Source of the DNA: Actinomycetes bacterium
Lineage (GTDB): Bacteria > Actinomycetota > Actinomycetes > S36-B12 > UBA5976
DNA: 12,942 nt
Assembly (NCBI GenBank): GCA_021784375.1
Contig: JAJXSV010000048.1
Span: forward strand, 1 to 12,942
Direction: 5' to 3'
Shown here: piece after piece, positions 5,124 to 11,572 of the stretch
Layout of the letters: every line of letters starts with the position of its first letter
Position numbering within the stretch: position 1 is the first letter of the stretch
The notes under the pieces: generated by a model
What the model saw: only the letters and a program-made list of their open reading frames with translations
What the model was told of the DNA's origin: nothing
The model's database searches: none
Position numbers and translations under genes: made by a program

Positions 5124-6800
5124 TCAGTACTTGACCTCCGCGGGCAGCCATTCGGGATCGGCCTGGAAGCCCAATTGGGTGTCGTAGCGCACGGCGTTGA
5201 CGGCCGCGAGCCCGGTCGTGTCGCCCGCATAGAGCCACTGGTTGAAGGCCGACATCAGGGCCACGTGCTGCGGCCCGGTCAACGCCGAGGCGCTCCCGCA
5301 GTGACCGATGCCGCTCGTGCGCCGGGCAGCCGTGGCGGCAGGATCGCCGAGCACGGTCCAGCCGTCAGCCGGTGCCGCGGCGTAGGCGGCCATGGCGAGC
5401 GGCAGGTGATGCCGCTTGGACACGGCCCGGCCAGCCACCGAGCGGTCGACGTAGCGCGCGACCTGCCCGGCCTGGGTCACCGGATCAACCTCGTAGCCCA
5501 CCAGCATCGTGGGCACCCGCGCCACGCCCGTGTACTCGGGGAAGACCGCCTTGGCCGCAGCCACGGCGGCTGGATTGGCCACGTAGCGCATCGTCGCATC
5601 GCCCTTGGACGCGTCGAGCGCACCGAGCATCTGGTCGACGACATCGGTGCCCCCGAGGTTGAGGAAGGTCTCGTACTGCGCTCGCTGCTCGTCGCTCAGG
5701 AGGTCGGTGTAGGACGTGTTCACGTTGTCCGTGAAGTTGGCACTGCCCGTGGCCAGGCCGCCCGCGAAGCGGATGCGTGACTCGACGTCGAAGCGCAACA
5801 GGGTGGCAAGCACCGCTGCGCCGCCGATGTTCTCCGCCATGGCCGCGCTCGTGTTGAGCTGCGAGGCGAGGAAGGGCCCACCGGTCGTGATGCCGTCGTA
5901 GTTGGCGGAGGCCTCTGGCAGCCCACCGATGAGACCGGCGAGCAACACCACGTTGCGCGCCAACAGCTTCGTCGAGGTCACCGCGTTGGCATTGGCCTTG
6001 ATGGCACCGAGCAGGCTGAGGACCTTACCCAGGTCGGAGTAAGCCTCCATGAGGCCCGCCTGACCGGGGTCATAGGTGAGCTTGAGGTCCAGGCCGCCGA
6101 GCACCTTGAGGACGTACAACGCATCGAGCGCCTGCTGGAACGTGACCTGCGTCGACGGCGGCACCACGCACTCCGCGTAGGCCGCGCTCACCTGCGGCAT
6201 CGACTCGGCGAGCTTGAGCGCGGGCAGCGTGCCCATGCTCTCGCCCCACACGATGACGCGGCGCTCGCCGTACACATAGCCGGAACGCAGCTTCTTCACC
6301 ATGGCCTGCCCCGCCGCGTACGCCTCCTGCACTGCCCAGCCTTGGGTGTCGCCGTAGCCGAGGCCGGCCACGGCGAAGCCCTGCTTCATCATGGCGTTGG
6401 CGAGGTCGTTGCTCCCGCCCGCAGCAAGGTCCACCTTGCCGTTGCCGATCCAGGCGTCGCCGAGGCCCGGGATGGTCACCGAGTTGTAGGCGGGATCGTT
6501 GTCGTAGTTGATGCCTACCGCCTTCAAGGACTTCAGGATCGGCGTGTTCCGTCCGAAGCGGATGCCGTGGAAGAACAGCAGCACGGTGCCGTTGAAGTTC
6601 ACGGGGACACGCAGGTCGAACTTGCCCAAGCCATGGCCGAGGTCGCCGCTGCACTGGTCGAGTGTCTCCCCCGGCCAGCACATGCCCTCCTTCTCACCGG
6701 CCACTGCGGGCGAGATGGAGCCGACGGCGGCAAGGGACAACGCGGCCAGGGCCGCGAGCAAGCGGGTACGGGATCCGACCCGACGGTTGATTCGCATCAT
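5124..6800 (-). CDS. Secreted alpha/beta hydrolase (serine esterase/amidase-like) of unknown substrate
   Basis: The protein has 558 residues from the ATG at 6798-6800. A Sec signal peptide (RINRRVGSRTR, then a Leu/Ala core) ends at about AVA-GEK near residue 35. The alpha/beta hydrolase features are VLLFFHG (73-79, oxyanion loop), VIVWGESMG (182-190) with nucleophile Ser188, VPTMLVGYEVD with probable acid Asp439, and SGIGHCG with probable His500. A helical insertion of about 200 residues (roughly 210-420) separates nucleophile and acid and would form a large lid. I do not recognise a named family. The start is chosen because GAGGA (6806-6810) lies 5 nt upstream and overlaps the stop of the binding-protein gene. 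An alternative GTG at 6812 would give a 4-nt GTGA overlap and 562 residues but has no Shine-Dalgarno sequence. Tight coupling to the binding protein implies that it acts outside the membrane on the transported compound or its precursor (inference). Confidence 0.8.
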   Translation of the reverse strand: MMRINRRVGSRTRLLAALAALSLAAVGSISPAVAGEKEGMCWPGETLDQCSGDLGHGLGKFDLRVPVNFNGTVLLFFHGIRFGRNTPILKSLKAVGINYDNDPAYNSVTIPGLGDAWIGNGKVDLAAGGSNDLANAMMKQGFAVAGLGYGDTQGWAVQEAYAAGQAMVKKLRSGYVYGERRVIVWGESMGTLPALKLAESMPQVSAAYAECVVPPSTQVTFQQALDALYVLKVLGGLDLKLTYDPGQAGLMEAYSDLGKVLSLLGAIKANANAVTSTKLLARNVVLLAGLIGGLPEASANYDGITTGGPFLASQLNTSAAMAENIGGAAVLATLLRFDVESRIRFAGGLATGSANFTDNVNTSYTDLLSDEQRAQYETFLNLGGTDVVDQMLGALDASKGDATMRYVANPAAVAAAKAVFPEYTGVARVPTMLVGYEVDPVTQAGQVARYVDRSVAGRAVSKRHHLPLAMAAYAAAPADGWTVLGDPAATAARRTSGIGHCGSASALTGPQHVALMSAFNQWLYAGDTTGLAAVNAVRYDTQLGFQADPEWLPAEVKY

Positions 6801-6805
6801 TGACG

Positions 6806-6810
6806 TCCTC
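6806..6810 (-). promoter_or_regulatory. Shine-Dalgarno that decides the hydrolase start
   Basis: GAGGA lies 5 nt before ATG 6800 and overlaps the TGA stop (6809-6811) of the binding-protein gene. This allows terminating ribosomes to re-initiate, and supports the ATG over the upstream GTG at 6812. Confidence 0.55.
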
Positions 6811-8074
6811 ACGGGAGAAGGCTCGCCGGCGCTGCCGGGCGGCGGAAGGTGGACAGCGTGACGGGGCCGGAGCCCGAGTCGGTCTCATAGACGCCCGCGG
6901 ATGCGCGCTGTTGCACGAGATTGGCGTCGTAGCGGCCGATGTAGTAGCCCGAGTAGCCCTGGTGTGTGTCGCCCTTGAAGGCCACGAAGGCGGCGGTCTT
7001 GAAGGACGCTGCCCTGGCCATGGCCTTGATCAGCCCCTTGCGGGTGAGGCGCTTGCCCGCGGCCTTGATGGCCTGCGCCACCAGGTACGCGTCGTTGACG
7101 CCTCCGATCGTGTACGAGGTCACGGGCACGCCGGCGGCGGAGAGAATCCTGGAGATCAGCGCGATGTAGCCGTCTGACGTGTCCTCCGCCACGGGCAGGA
7201 AGTTCGGCGAGTAGACGCCGGCAAGCAGGGCCTTGGGGACGTTCAGGTCGTCCAGCGTCTTCTTGTCGGCGCCCACCGCGGAGGCCAGCCAGGTGGGGCT
7301 GAAGCCGAGCGCCTTCGCGGTGCCGATCGCGCTGGCCGTGGCAGCGGTGACGCCGAACACGACGACCAGCTCGCACTTCTGGGCCGCGAATCCCGCGATC
7401 TGCGCCTTGACACCGGAGGAGGCCAGCAGGGCGGCGTTGTAGCCGGCCTTGGCAGCGAAGGACATGCCGCCGATCGCGAAGCCCTTGGCCGCGTCCCGAC
7501 CGAAGTCGTCGTCCTGGTACAGCAGGCAGGCCTTCAGGGACTTCAGGGCGGCGGTGTCAGCGATGAACTTGGACATGATCTTCGCTTCCGCGATGTACGA
7601 CGGGAACCCGGGCCAGGTGTCCGGGTACCTCGTCGAGTTGGCGAAGCCGCTGTAGCCGGAGAGGACCATGAGATCGGGGATGCCACGGCGGTTGAGGTCC
7701 TTCACGACAGTTGAGTGCGTAGCGGTGCCCAGGCCGCTCATGATCGCGAAGACCTTGTCCTGCAGGATCAGCGACGACACCACGCGCTTGGTCTGTGCGG
7801 GGTCGTACTTGTCATCCCGGACGATGAAGTTCACCTTGCGCCCGTAGATGCCACCCTTGGAGTTCACATAGTCGAAGTAGGCCTTGATGGCGGCCCCCAC
7901 GTCCTTGTAGCCCGGCGAAGCGGGGCCGGTGAGTGGGAGGTGTGTGCCGAGGGTGATGCTCTTGGGGGTGACACCCGTCTCCGTGGGTGTGCGCACGGCG
8001 GCTTGCGCGGGCGCCGCCGGCCCGGCGAGCATCGCGATTGCCGCCAACGCGGTCAATGGACGATTGAATCTCAA
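6809..8074 (-). CDS. Branched-chain amino acid-type ABC transporter solute-binding protein (LivJ/LivK family)
   Basis: This 421-residue extracellular receptor has the Peripla_BP_6 (type I binding protein) fold, used for branched-chain amino acids, amides, urea and related solutes. The signal peptide is MRFNRPLTALAAIAMLAG to about AQA-AVR at residues 1-26. The mature protein has the family opening ITLGTHLPLTGPAS (about 40-53), YFDYVNSKGGIYGRKV, DDKYDP, and the hinge block GLGTATHSTVVKDLNRRGIPDL; YQDDDFGRD and the late GGVNDAYLVAQAI follow. The start is a TTG at 8072-8074, because TGGAGG sits 6 nt upstream and the protein then begins with a clean signal peptide; the longer open frame upstream does not look like an export signal. 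No lipobox cysteine is present. It follows livM after 85 nt that hold a hairpin, and is coupled to the hydrolase gene. It presumably feeds LivHM; the ligand is unknown. Confidence 0.9.
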   Translation of the reverse strand: MRFNRPLTALAAIAMLAGPAAPAQAAVRTPTETGVTPKSITLGTHLPLTGPASPGYKDVGAAIKAYFDYVNSKGGIYGRKVNFIVRDDKYDPAQTKRVVSSLILQDKVFAIMSGLGTATHSTVVKDLNRRGIPDLMVLSGYSGFANSTRYPDTWPGFPSYIAEAKIMSKFIADTAALKSLKACLLYQDDDFGRDAAKGFAIGGMSFAAKAGYNAALLASSGVKAQIAGFAAQKCELVVVFGVTAATASAIGTAKALGFSPTWLASAVGADKKTLDDLNVPKALLAGVYSPNFLPVAEDTSDGYIALISRILSAAGVPVTSYTIGGVNDAYLVAQAIKAAGKRLTRKGLIKAMARAASFKTAAFVAFKGDTHQGYSGYYIGRYDANLVQQRASAGVYETDSGSGPVTLSTFRRPAAPASLLP

Positions 8075-8080
8075 GACTGG

Positions 8081-8086
8081 CCTCCA
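8081..8086 (-). promoter_or_regulatory. Shine-Dalgarno supporting a TTG start for the Liv binding protein
   Basis: TGGAGG on the minus strand lies 6 nt upstream of TTG 8072-8074. No ATG or GTG in that frame is better placed. This fixes the start of the binding protein at a rare TTG codon. Confidence 0.7.
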
Positions 8087-8100
8087 TCTGCACCGATCAC

Positions 8101-8116
8101 CGGGGCAGCAGCCCCG
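8101..8116 (-). other. Hairpin in the livM to binding-protein gap
   Basis: CGGGGC and GCCCCG pair around a 4-nt loop in the 85-nt gap between the livM stop and the binding-protein start. Binding-protein genes often have upstream or downstream hairpins that protect their part of the mRNA and raise expression over the permease genes. The function here is inferred. No convincing promoter was found in this gap. Confidence 0.35.
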
Positions 8117-8159
8117 TCGCATTGCGAACGTAATCCGAACAATTGGAGCGGGATAGGTG

Positions 8160-9149
8160 TCAGCGCGCGACGGCGCGGCGAATGTTCGCAAGGCCCCCGG
8201 GCGCAAGCCCAACGGTCAATAGCAGCAGCCCACCGTAGACGAGGTTGGGCAGGTTGAGCCCCACGCGATCGGGCAGGCCCAGACGGGAGACCACCGCCGC
8301 CAGCGCCTCCGGGGTGAGGGCCAGCAGCACCGCGCCGATGACGGCGCCCACGAGGCGCTGGCGTCCGCCCACGATGGTCCCGACGAGCAGTGACAGTGAC
8401 AATCCGATGCCGAAGGCTCCAGGAGCCGCCAAGCCGAGGATGAGGGTGAGCATGGACCCCGCCAGCGCAGCGCACACCGCGGACACGACGAAGGCGAGGA
8501 CCTTGGTGCGCGCGGTGTCGATGCCCACCAGCGCGGCCGCCGGTTCATGGTCTCGCGTGGCCCGGATGCTGCGCCCGAGCGGTGACACCACGAACGACGC
8601 GACGAGGGCCAGCACCACGATCGCGGTCGCACCCGCCAGCCATGCCTGCCAGCGCTCCACGGGGAAGTCGCTGCCGAGACGATCCGGCGGATAGGGCCCG
8701 TCGAGGAGCAGGCCGGAGTCTCCGCCCAGGAGATCGGGGAAGCGGTCGGCGAGCGCGGGCAGGCCCACGGCCAGCCCCAGCGTGAGCCCGGCCAGATAGG
8801 GGCCGCGCAGACGGGCGGCCACCACGCCGACGGCCAGGCCGACGCCCGCTCCCACGAAGGCCGCTGCCATGATCGCCAGCCAGATCGGCCAGCCATGCAG
8901 GAGCCCAAGCGCGAACGCGTAGCCACCAGTGGCCATGAACGCTCCATTGCCCAGCGATACCTGGCCGCTGTGCCCCACGAGCACCACCATGCCGAAGAGG
9001 GCGGTGGCGTACGTCGCGATGTAGGCCAGGCGCAGGTTCCAGAGCGGGTCCACCCGATCGTTGAGGAGCATCCAGGTCAGCCCGGCCAATGCCATCGCGG
9101 CCACGGTGAGCACCAAGCGGCTCCACGGTCGCTGCAACATGCGCCGCAT
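8160..9149 (-). CDS. livM: Branched-chain amino acid-type ABC transporter permease LivM
   Basis: This 329-residue integral membrane subunit pairs with LivH to form the translocation channel of a hydrophobic amino acid (HAAT) importer. The family hallmark GHSGQVSLGNGAF is at 59-71. The cytoplasmic coupling loop, RSIRATRDHEPAAALVGID, is at 193-211. About eight to nine hydrophobic helices are seen, and a late glycine-rich GGRQRLVGAVIGA helix is typical. The start is taken as the ATG at 9147-9149. It shares one base with the livH stop (TGATG) and has GGAGG 5 nt upstream. The GTG at 9152 that would extend it by one codon lies too close to that Shine-Dalgarno sequence. The gene is translationally coupled to livH. 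The length is close to the usual 320-420, at the short end. Confidence 0.92.
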   Translation of the reverse strand: MRRMLQRPWSRLVLTVAAMALAGLTWMLLNDRVDPLWNLRLAYIATYATALFGMVVLVGHSGQVSLGNGAFMATGGYAFALGLLHGWPIWLAIMAAAFVGAGVGLAVGVVAARLRGPYLAGLTLGLAVGLPALADRFPDLLGGDSGLLLDGPYPPDRLGSDFPVERWQAWLAGATAIVVLALVASFVVSPLGRSIRATRDHEPAAALVGIDTARTKVLAFVVSAVCAALAGSMLTLILGLAAPGAFGIGLSLSLLVGTIVGGRQRLVGAVIGAVLLALTPEALAAVVSRLGLPDRVGLNLPNLVYGGLLLLTVGLAPGGLANIRRAVAR

Positions 9150-10024
9150 CACACCCTCCGGGCCTTCTGCGACCCGAGCAGACCCGCGGGTTGCACGAGC
9201 AGCGTGATCACCAGGACGACGAGCGCGGCGACCGGCGCGTCAGCGGCCCCGCTGTACATGGTCACCACCGCGAGCAGCAGCCCGGTGGCGACGCCACCGA
9301 TCATGGCGCCCACGGGGGAATCGAGGCCGCCCACGACAGCAGCAGTGAAGGCGAACACGATGACGATGTCGAAGGAGTTGGGCGAGAGGAACGACAGCGG
9401 TGCGATGAGCACGCCACCGATGGCTCCGATGCCGCCGGCCAGCGCCCAGCCGAGCATGAGCATCCTGGACACCCGCACCCCGCTGATGCGGGCCACGTCG
9501 GGGTTGAAGGCCGACGCGCGCATGGCCAACCCCACGCGGGTGCGCTGCATCAGGACGGTGAGTGCGAGCGCGAGCAGGGCCGCGACGGCGATGACGAGCA
9601 GGTCGTACCGGCTGAGCAGGATCACGGTGCCACCCAAGTGGATGCCATCCGTCGAGACCGGCGCGGGGAACGAACGGATGTCGCCGCCCCACACCATCGC
9701 CGCGGACGATTGGAGCACCGCGAGCAATCCCAGGGACGCGATGAGGGCACCGCTCTCCTGCTCGCGCTGAAGTGCCCGCTGCACCATCAGGAAGGCGAGC
9801 GCGCCGATGGCCACCCCAGCGATCGTCGCCACCAGCAGGGCGAGCCACCAGCTGCCCGTCGCAGCATCCACGGACAGTGCGACGAAGGCCGACACCATGG
9901 CCTGGCCGGCCTGCGCGAAGTTCACGGCTCTGCTGGAACGCCACACGAACACCACGGCGAGCGCGATGAGCCCGTAGACCACGCCACTGCTGACCCCGGA
10001 GAGCAGGGTGTTGATGAACTGCAT
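9149..10024 (-). CDS. livH: Branched-chain amino acid-type ABC transporter permease LivH
   Basis: This 291-residue membrane subunit is the partner of LivM. The N-terminal signature GVVYGLIALAVVFVWRSSRAVNFAQAG (14-40) is the classic LivH first-helix block. The coupling loop RVGLAMRASAFNPDVARISGV lies at 163-183, followed by GIGAIGGVL and the conserved AAVVGGLDSPVGAMIGG stretch. The length is standard. The ATG at 10022-10024 shares its A with the livF stop (TGATG), without a strong Shine-Dalgarno sequence, so translation likely depends on re-initiation after livF. The longer open frame reaching 10177 overlaps livF and is not membrane-like, so it is rejected. Confidence 0.92.
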   Translation of the reverse strand: MQFINTLLSGVSSGVVYGLIALAVVFVWRSSRAVNFAQAGQAMVSAFVALSVDAATGSWWLALLVATIAGVAIGALAFLMVQRALQREQESGALIASLGLLAVLQSSAAMVWGGDIRSFPAPVSTDGIHLGGTVILLSRYDLLVIAVAALLALALTVLMQRTRVGLAMRASAFNPDVARISGVRVSRMLMLGWALAGGIGAIGGVLIAPLSFLSPNSFDIVIVFAFTAAVVGGLDSPVGAMIGGVATGLLLAVVTMYSGAADAPVAALVVLVITLLVQPAGLLGSQKARRV

Positions 10025-10734
10025 CAGGCCACGCCCAGGTAGGCGTGCATGAGCCGGGAGTCCCCGGCCAGTTCGCTGGCCGGCCCCTCCGCCACGACCC
10101 GCCCCATGGACAGGACATAGGCGTGGTCTGACATGGACAGGGCCCTGGCCGCGTTCTGCTCGACGAGCAGGATGCACATGGCGGTCTCCCTGGAAAGGCG
10201 GTTCACCAGGTCGAGGATCTGGGCGACCATCAGTGGAGCCAGGCCCAAACTCGGCTCATCGAGGAGCAGGGCGCGCGGCTCCGCCATGAGTGCCCGGGCG
10301 ATGGCGAGCTGCTGTCGCTCGCCGCCGCTCAGGACCTCCGCACGTTGCCCGCGACGCGGTGCCAGTACCGGGAACAGGTCGAACATGGCCGATGTGCGGG
10401 CGGAGGTCGTGGCGCGTGGACGCGTCAACCCACCAAGACGAAGGTTCTCCTCAACCGTGAGCTCGGGAATCGTCGCCTGACCCTCGGGCACGAAGCCGAG
10501 TCCGAGCCGCACACGGTCGGCGGGTGCCAGGTCCCCCAGGTCCACTCCATCGAGGTGGACGCTGCCATGGTGCAGGCGCACGAGGCCCGCACACGCGCGA
10601 AGCAGCGTCGACTTGCCAGCGCCGTTCGCGCCCACGACCGTGGTGACACGGCCGGGCGGGGCACTCAGCGACACCTGGTCGCACGCATGCATGGCCCCGT
10701 AGCGCACGGTCAACTCGCGCACGTGCAGGGTCAT
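10024..10734 (-). CDS. livF: Branched-chain amino acid-type ABC transporter ATPase LivF
   Basis: This 236-residue cytoplasmic ATPase powers LivHM together with LivG. It has Walker A GANGAGKS (35-42), the family-typical VPEGQ (82-86) in place of the Q-loop glutamine, ABC signature LSGGE (135-139), Walker B ALLLDEP with catalytic Glu160, and VEQN (191-194) with glutamine in place of the switch histidine, as is usual in LivF. The LivF-type end EGPASEL...YLGVA is present. Its ATG (10732-10734) overlaps the livG stop by 4 nt (ATGA), with GAGG upstream inside livG. Confidence 0.94.
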   Translation of the reverse strand: MTLHVRELTVRYGAMHACDQVSLSAPPGRVTTVVGANGAGKSTLLRACAGLVRLHHGSVHLDGVDLGDLAPADRVRLGLGFVPEGQATIPELTVEENLRLGGLTRPRATTSARTSAMFDLFPVLAPRRGQRAEVLSGGERQQLAIARALMAEPRALLLDEPSLGLAPLMVAQILDLVNRLSRETAMCILLVEQNAARALSMSDHAYVLSMGRVVAEGPASELAGDSRLMHAYLGVA

Positions 10735-11486
10735 GCGGCCGCCTCGCCGAGGTAGGCGATGCGCACCGCGGGATTGCGCCTGATCGCGGCGGGAGCACCT
10801 TCGGCGATGATGCGTCCCGCGTCGAGCACGTAGATGTGGTCGCAGACGCCCATGACGAAGTCCATGTGGTGCTCGACGACGAGCACGCTGCGTTGCGGCG
10901 TCAAGCCGCGCACGAGCGTCGCCAGCTCGGCGATGTCGCCAGCGGCGAGGCCCCCAGCCGGCTCGTCCAGCATGACGAGTTCGGGGTTGGAGATGAGGGC
11001 GCGGGCCAAGGCGACCCGTTTGCGTGTCGGGTAGGGCAGGTCACCGGGGAGACGCCGGGCATCCGAGGCGATGCCGAACTGGGCGAGCAGCGCATGCGCG
11101 CGCTGCGTGAGCTCGTCGTCGCGTGCGCGAGTGCGCGGCGAGGCCAGGAATGAGCCCAGGCCCCTGCGCTGCTCGCGGTGCGCGCCGAGGACGACGTTGT
11201 CGAGCACCGTGAGTGAGTCGAAGAGCCCGACGCCCTGCAGGGTTCGTGAGGTGCGGAGGCCGACGAGCTCGTGCGCGCTCAGTCGCAACGCCCTTCCGCG
11301 CCACTCGATGGAGCCGGCAGCGGCCGGCACGAAGCCGCTGATGACGTTGAACAACGTGGTCTTCCCGGCGCCATTGGGGCCGATGAGACCGACGACTGCG
11401 CCCTCAGGGACTTCGAGCGTGACGTCATCGAGGATCTGCAATCCCCCGAGACGCACTGAGACACCGCTGACGCGGAGCAAGCCCAT
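10731..11486 (-). CDS. livG: Branched-chain amino acid-type ABC transporter ATPase LivG, with degenerate signature motif
   Basis: This 251-residue ATPase partners with LivF. It has Walker A GPNGAGKT (36-43), the Q-loop RTLQ (Q84), Walker B LVMLDEP with Glu175, the D-loop region AGGL, the switch histidine in VEHHMDF (H206), and the LivG-type C-terminus AEGAPAAIRRNPAV...YLGE. The ABC signature is unusual. LivG and its relatives usually carry LxYG followed by an RKR or QRR run, but here it reads LPYPTRKRVAL (150-160), so the conserved glycine is Pro153. The start is the ATG at 11484-11486. No Shine-Dalgarno sequence precedes it, but TACGGT ends exactly 7 nt before the ATG, which fits a leaderless transcript. 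The frame upstream to a GTG at 11519 lacks a ribosome site. It is the first gene of the tightly overlapped livGFHM block. Confidence 0.92.
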   Translation of the reverse strand: MGLLRVSGVSVRLGGLQILDDVTLEVPEGAVVGLIGPNGAGKTTLFNVISGFVPAAAGSIEWRGRALRLSAHELVGLRTSRTLQGVGLFDSLTVLDNVVLGAHREQRRGLGSFLASPRTRARDDELTQRAHALLAQFGIASDARRLPGDLPYPTRKRVALARALISNPELVMLDEPAGGLAAGDIAELATLVRGLTPQRSVLVVEHHMDFVMGVCDHIYVLDAGRIIAEGAPAAIRRNPAVRIAYLGEAAA

Positions 11487-11493
11487 GTGCCGC

Positions 11494-11521
11494 ACCGTAC
11501 TTCGCGGGCGTTGGCCCACAA
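11494..11521 (-). promoter_or_regulatory. Candidate leaderless promoter of livG
   Basis: On the minus strand TTGTGG (11516-11521), a 16-base spacer, and TACGGT (11494-11499) are followed by 7 bases and then the livG ATG. With a start of transcription at the A of the ATG this would yield a leaderless mRNA, a common arrangement in actinobacteria. It also explains the absence of a Shine-Dalgarno sequence. It is a pattern match only. Confidence 0.45.
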
Positions 11522-11532
11522 GGGCCGTGGGC
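11513..11532. other. Overlapping inverted repeats across the livG -35 box
   Basis: GGCCC and GGGCC (11513-11517 and 11522-11526) flank a 4-base centre that contains part of the -35 hexamer. An alternative stem, GCCCAC with GTGGGC (11514-11519 and 11527-11532), uses the same bases. The repeat could be an operator over the promoter or a small terminator for the upstream oxidoreductase gene, which ends 40 bases away. Both stems are short. Confidence 0.3.
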
Positions 11533-11572
11533 GAGATACGCAGCGACCGGTGCGCCGATGACTACGAGCGGT

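Noticed and set aside
4958..5230. N-terminal extension of the FMN-binding protein to position 5230
   Set aside because: It would run through the hairpin at 5076-5111 and into the hydrolase coding region, and would place the clear MKKR signal peptide internally.
4710..5780. Plus-strand open frame of 356 residues
   Set aside because: It crosses the FMN-binding gene, a terminator hairpin and the hydrolase gene on the other strand. It has no domain or ribosome site and is explained by GC-rich codon bias.
8895..10042. Plus-strand open frames opposite livM, livH and livF
   Set aside because: They are Thr/Ser/His-rich shadows of membrane-protein genes with unmistakable Liv motifs on the minus strand.
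10025..10177. N-terminal extension of LivH
   Set aside because: The extra residues are an Arg/Gly/His-rich shadow of livF. The LivH family starts at the MQFINTLLSG methionine, coupled to the livF stop by TGATG.
11487..11519. Upstream GTG start for LivG
   Set aside because: There is no Shine-Dalgarno sequence, the extra residues are unlike the family, and the frame runs through the candidate promoter.
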